A model generated the notes under the pieces. That model ran no database searches and had not been told where the DNA came from. It was given only the letters and a program-made list of their open reading frames with translations. Below, one piece after another: positions 32,224 through 32,551 of a DNA stretch of 32,551 nt (position 1 is the first letter of the stretch; every line of letters begins with the position of its first letter). The stretch covers positions 1-32,551 of the forward strand of contig JAIXTO010000065.1 in assembly GCA_027483885.1 (NCBI GenBank), given 5' to 3'. Source of the DNA: Rhizobiaceae bacterium (GTDB lineage: Bacteria; Pseudomonadota; Alphaproteobacteria; Rhizobiales; Rhizobiaceae). A program made the translations under genes and the position numbers.

Positions 32224-32551
32224 TCATTGGCGTTTGTTCTGGCTTTTTGCGAAGCCAGCTTTTCCGAGGGTTCGGCGGCGCGCGAGTTTGGCTATCCGAT
32301 CATTGATCGTATCGACGCCAATATCATTCGGCTCGAAGCGGCCCCCGTACCATTCCACGACTTCGCGGTGTTGCGCATGTCGAGGTTTTGCCATTGCGTT
32401 GACGAAGTCCTCGAAGCCGGGCAAGCCGCCAACATCTTCCGGCGGCGCGCGCCGGTCGCCGTCGACGAAGCGCGGATATTCGACTGCTGGATCGGCGTCC
32501 ATGACGGCCTCGACAGTGATCGAATGCCGCCAGTCGTCGCCAAAGTCATAG
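32224..32551 (-). CDS. pRiA4b ORF-3-like protein, C-terminal part
   Basis: The frame is open at the window edge and runs leftwards to 32224. It reads YDFGDDWRHSITVEAVMDAD at the top, the diagnostic core of the pRiA4b ORF-3 (IS1096 TnpR-like) family, then PRFVDGDRRAPPEDVGGLPG and FEDFVNAMAKPRH. About 109 residues are present; the N-terminal half of the usual ~200-aa protein lies beyond the window. The family is common on rhizobial plasmids and islands; its function is unknown, though a role with mobile elements has been proposed. Confidence 0.85.
   Translation of the reverse strand, partial: YDFGDDWRHSITVEAVMDADPAVEYPRFVDGDRRAPPEDVGGLPGFEDFVNAMAKPRHAQHREVVEWYGGRFEPNDIGVDTINDRIAKLARRRTLGKAGFAKSQNKRQ

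Overview
The codon usage, the G+C-rich backbone and the gene families (an IS3-family insertion sequence, a pRiA4b ORF-3-type protein, an alphaproteobacterial Mu-like early operon with a ParB-like gene) suggest a Rhizobiales alphaproteobacterium. This is inference; no rRNA, tRNA or housekeeping gene is present. The whole window is accessory DNA: pieces of transposable phages, a tyrosine-integrase element and several anti-phage modules. The defence genes are visibly richer in A+T than the phage genes.

Layout. (1) 1-117 is one end of an IS3-family element. It abuts an orphan gene fragment (118 to about 390) and the cut end of a Mu-like prophage. (2) 388-7726 is the early half of that prophage. 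Leftward genes run in one tightly overlapping operon: Ner-like regulator, small membrane protein, DnaA-domain-IV-like protein, ParB-like protein, a 152-aa protein, transposase A, ATPase B, two small proteins and a DUF3164 protein. The operon then breaks off. A rightward LexA-like repressor with twin operators lies opposite. (3) 7806-11069 is a large NACHT-type ATPase with C-terminal pentapeptide repeats, placed like lysogenic cargo behind the repressor. (4) 11303-15831 is a second, diverged phage-derived leftward cluster: ribbon-helix-helix protein, DnaA-like and ParB-like paralogues, Mor-like activator, major capsid protein, prohead protease and a truncated decoration protein. It has no terminase, portal or transposase. 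(5) 15964-19561 holds an HTH protein, a small unknown gene and an ATPase plus DUF4435/TOPRIM pair that looks like PARIS (AriA/AriB). (6) Regions 4 and 5 lie between two 19-bp direct repeats (11532 and 20071). The second repeat is 7 bp from the 3' end of a complete tyrosine integrase, which is followed by excisionase-like genes and an XRE repressor. (7) 22740-25536 has an orphan XRE regulator, an unknown gene and a hipA-hipB-like kinase module. (8) 25814-31783 is a translationally coupled three-gene operon: a C5-cytosine methyltransferase, a 990-aa protein with two GHKL ATPase modules (MORC/MutL-like at the N terminus, histidine-kinase-like with a candidate H-box at the C terminus), and a 626-aa protein with a receiver-like N terminus. 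(9) The right edge holds a small unknown gene and the end of a pRiA4b ORF-3-like gene.

Working together. The operon at 25814-31783 is the best candidate for an under-described system: a modification enzyme joined to what looks like a phosphorelay. The NACHT protein, the PARIS-like pair, the HipA module and this operon make the window a layered defence island assembled by a Mu-like phage and a tyrosine-integrase element. All functional statements rest on motif recognition by eye; no database search was run.
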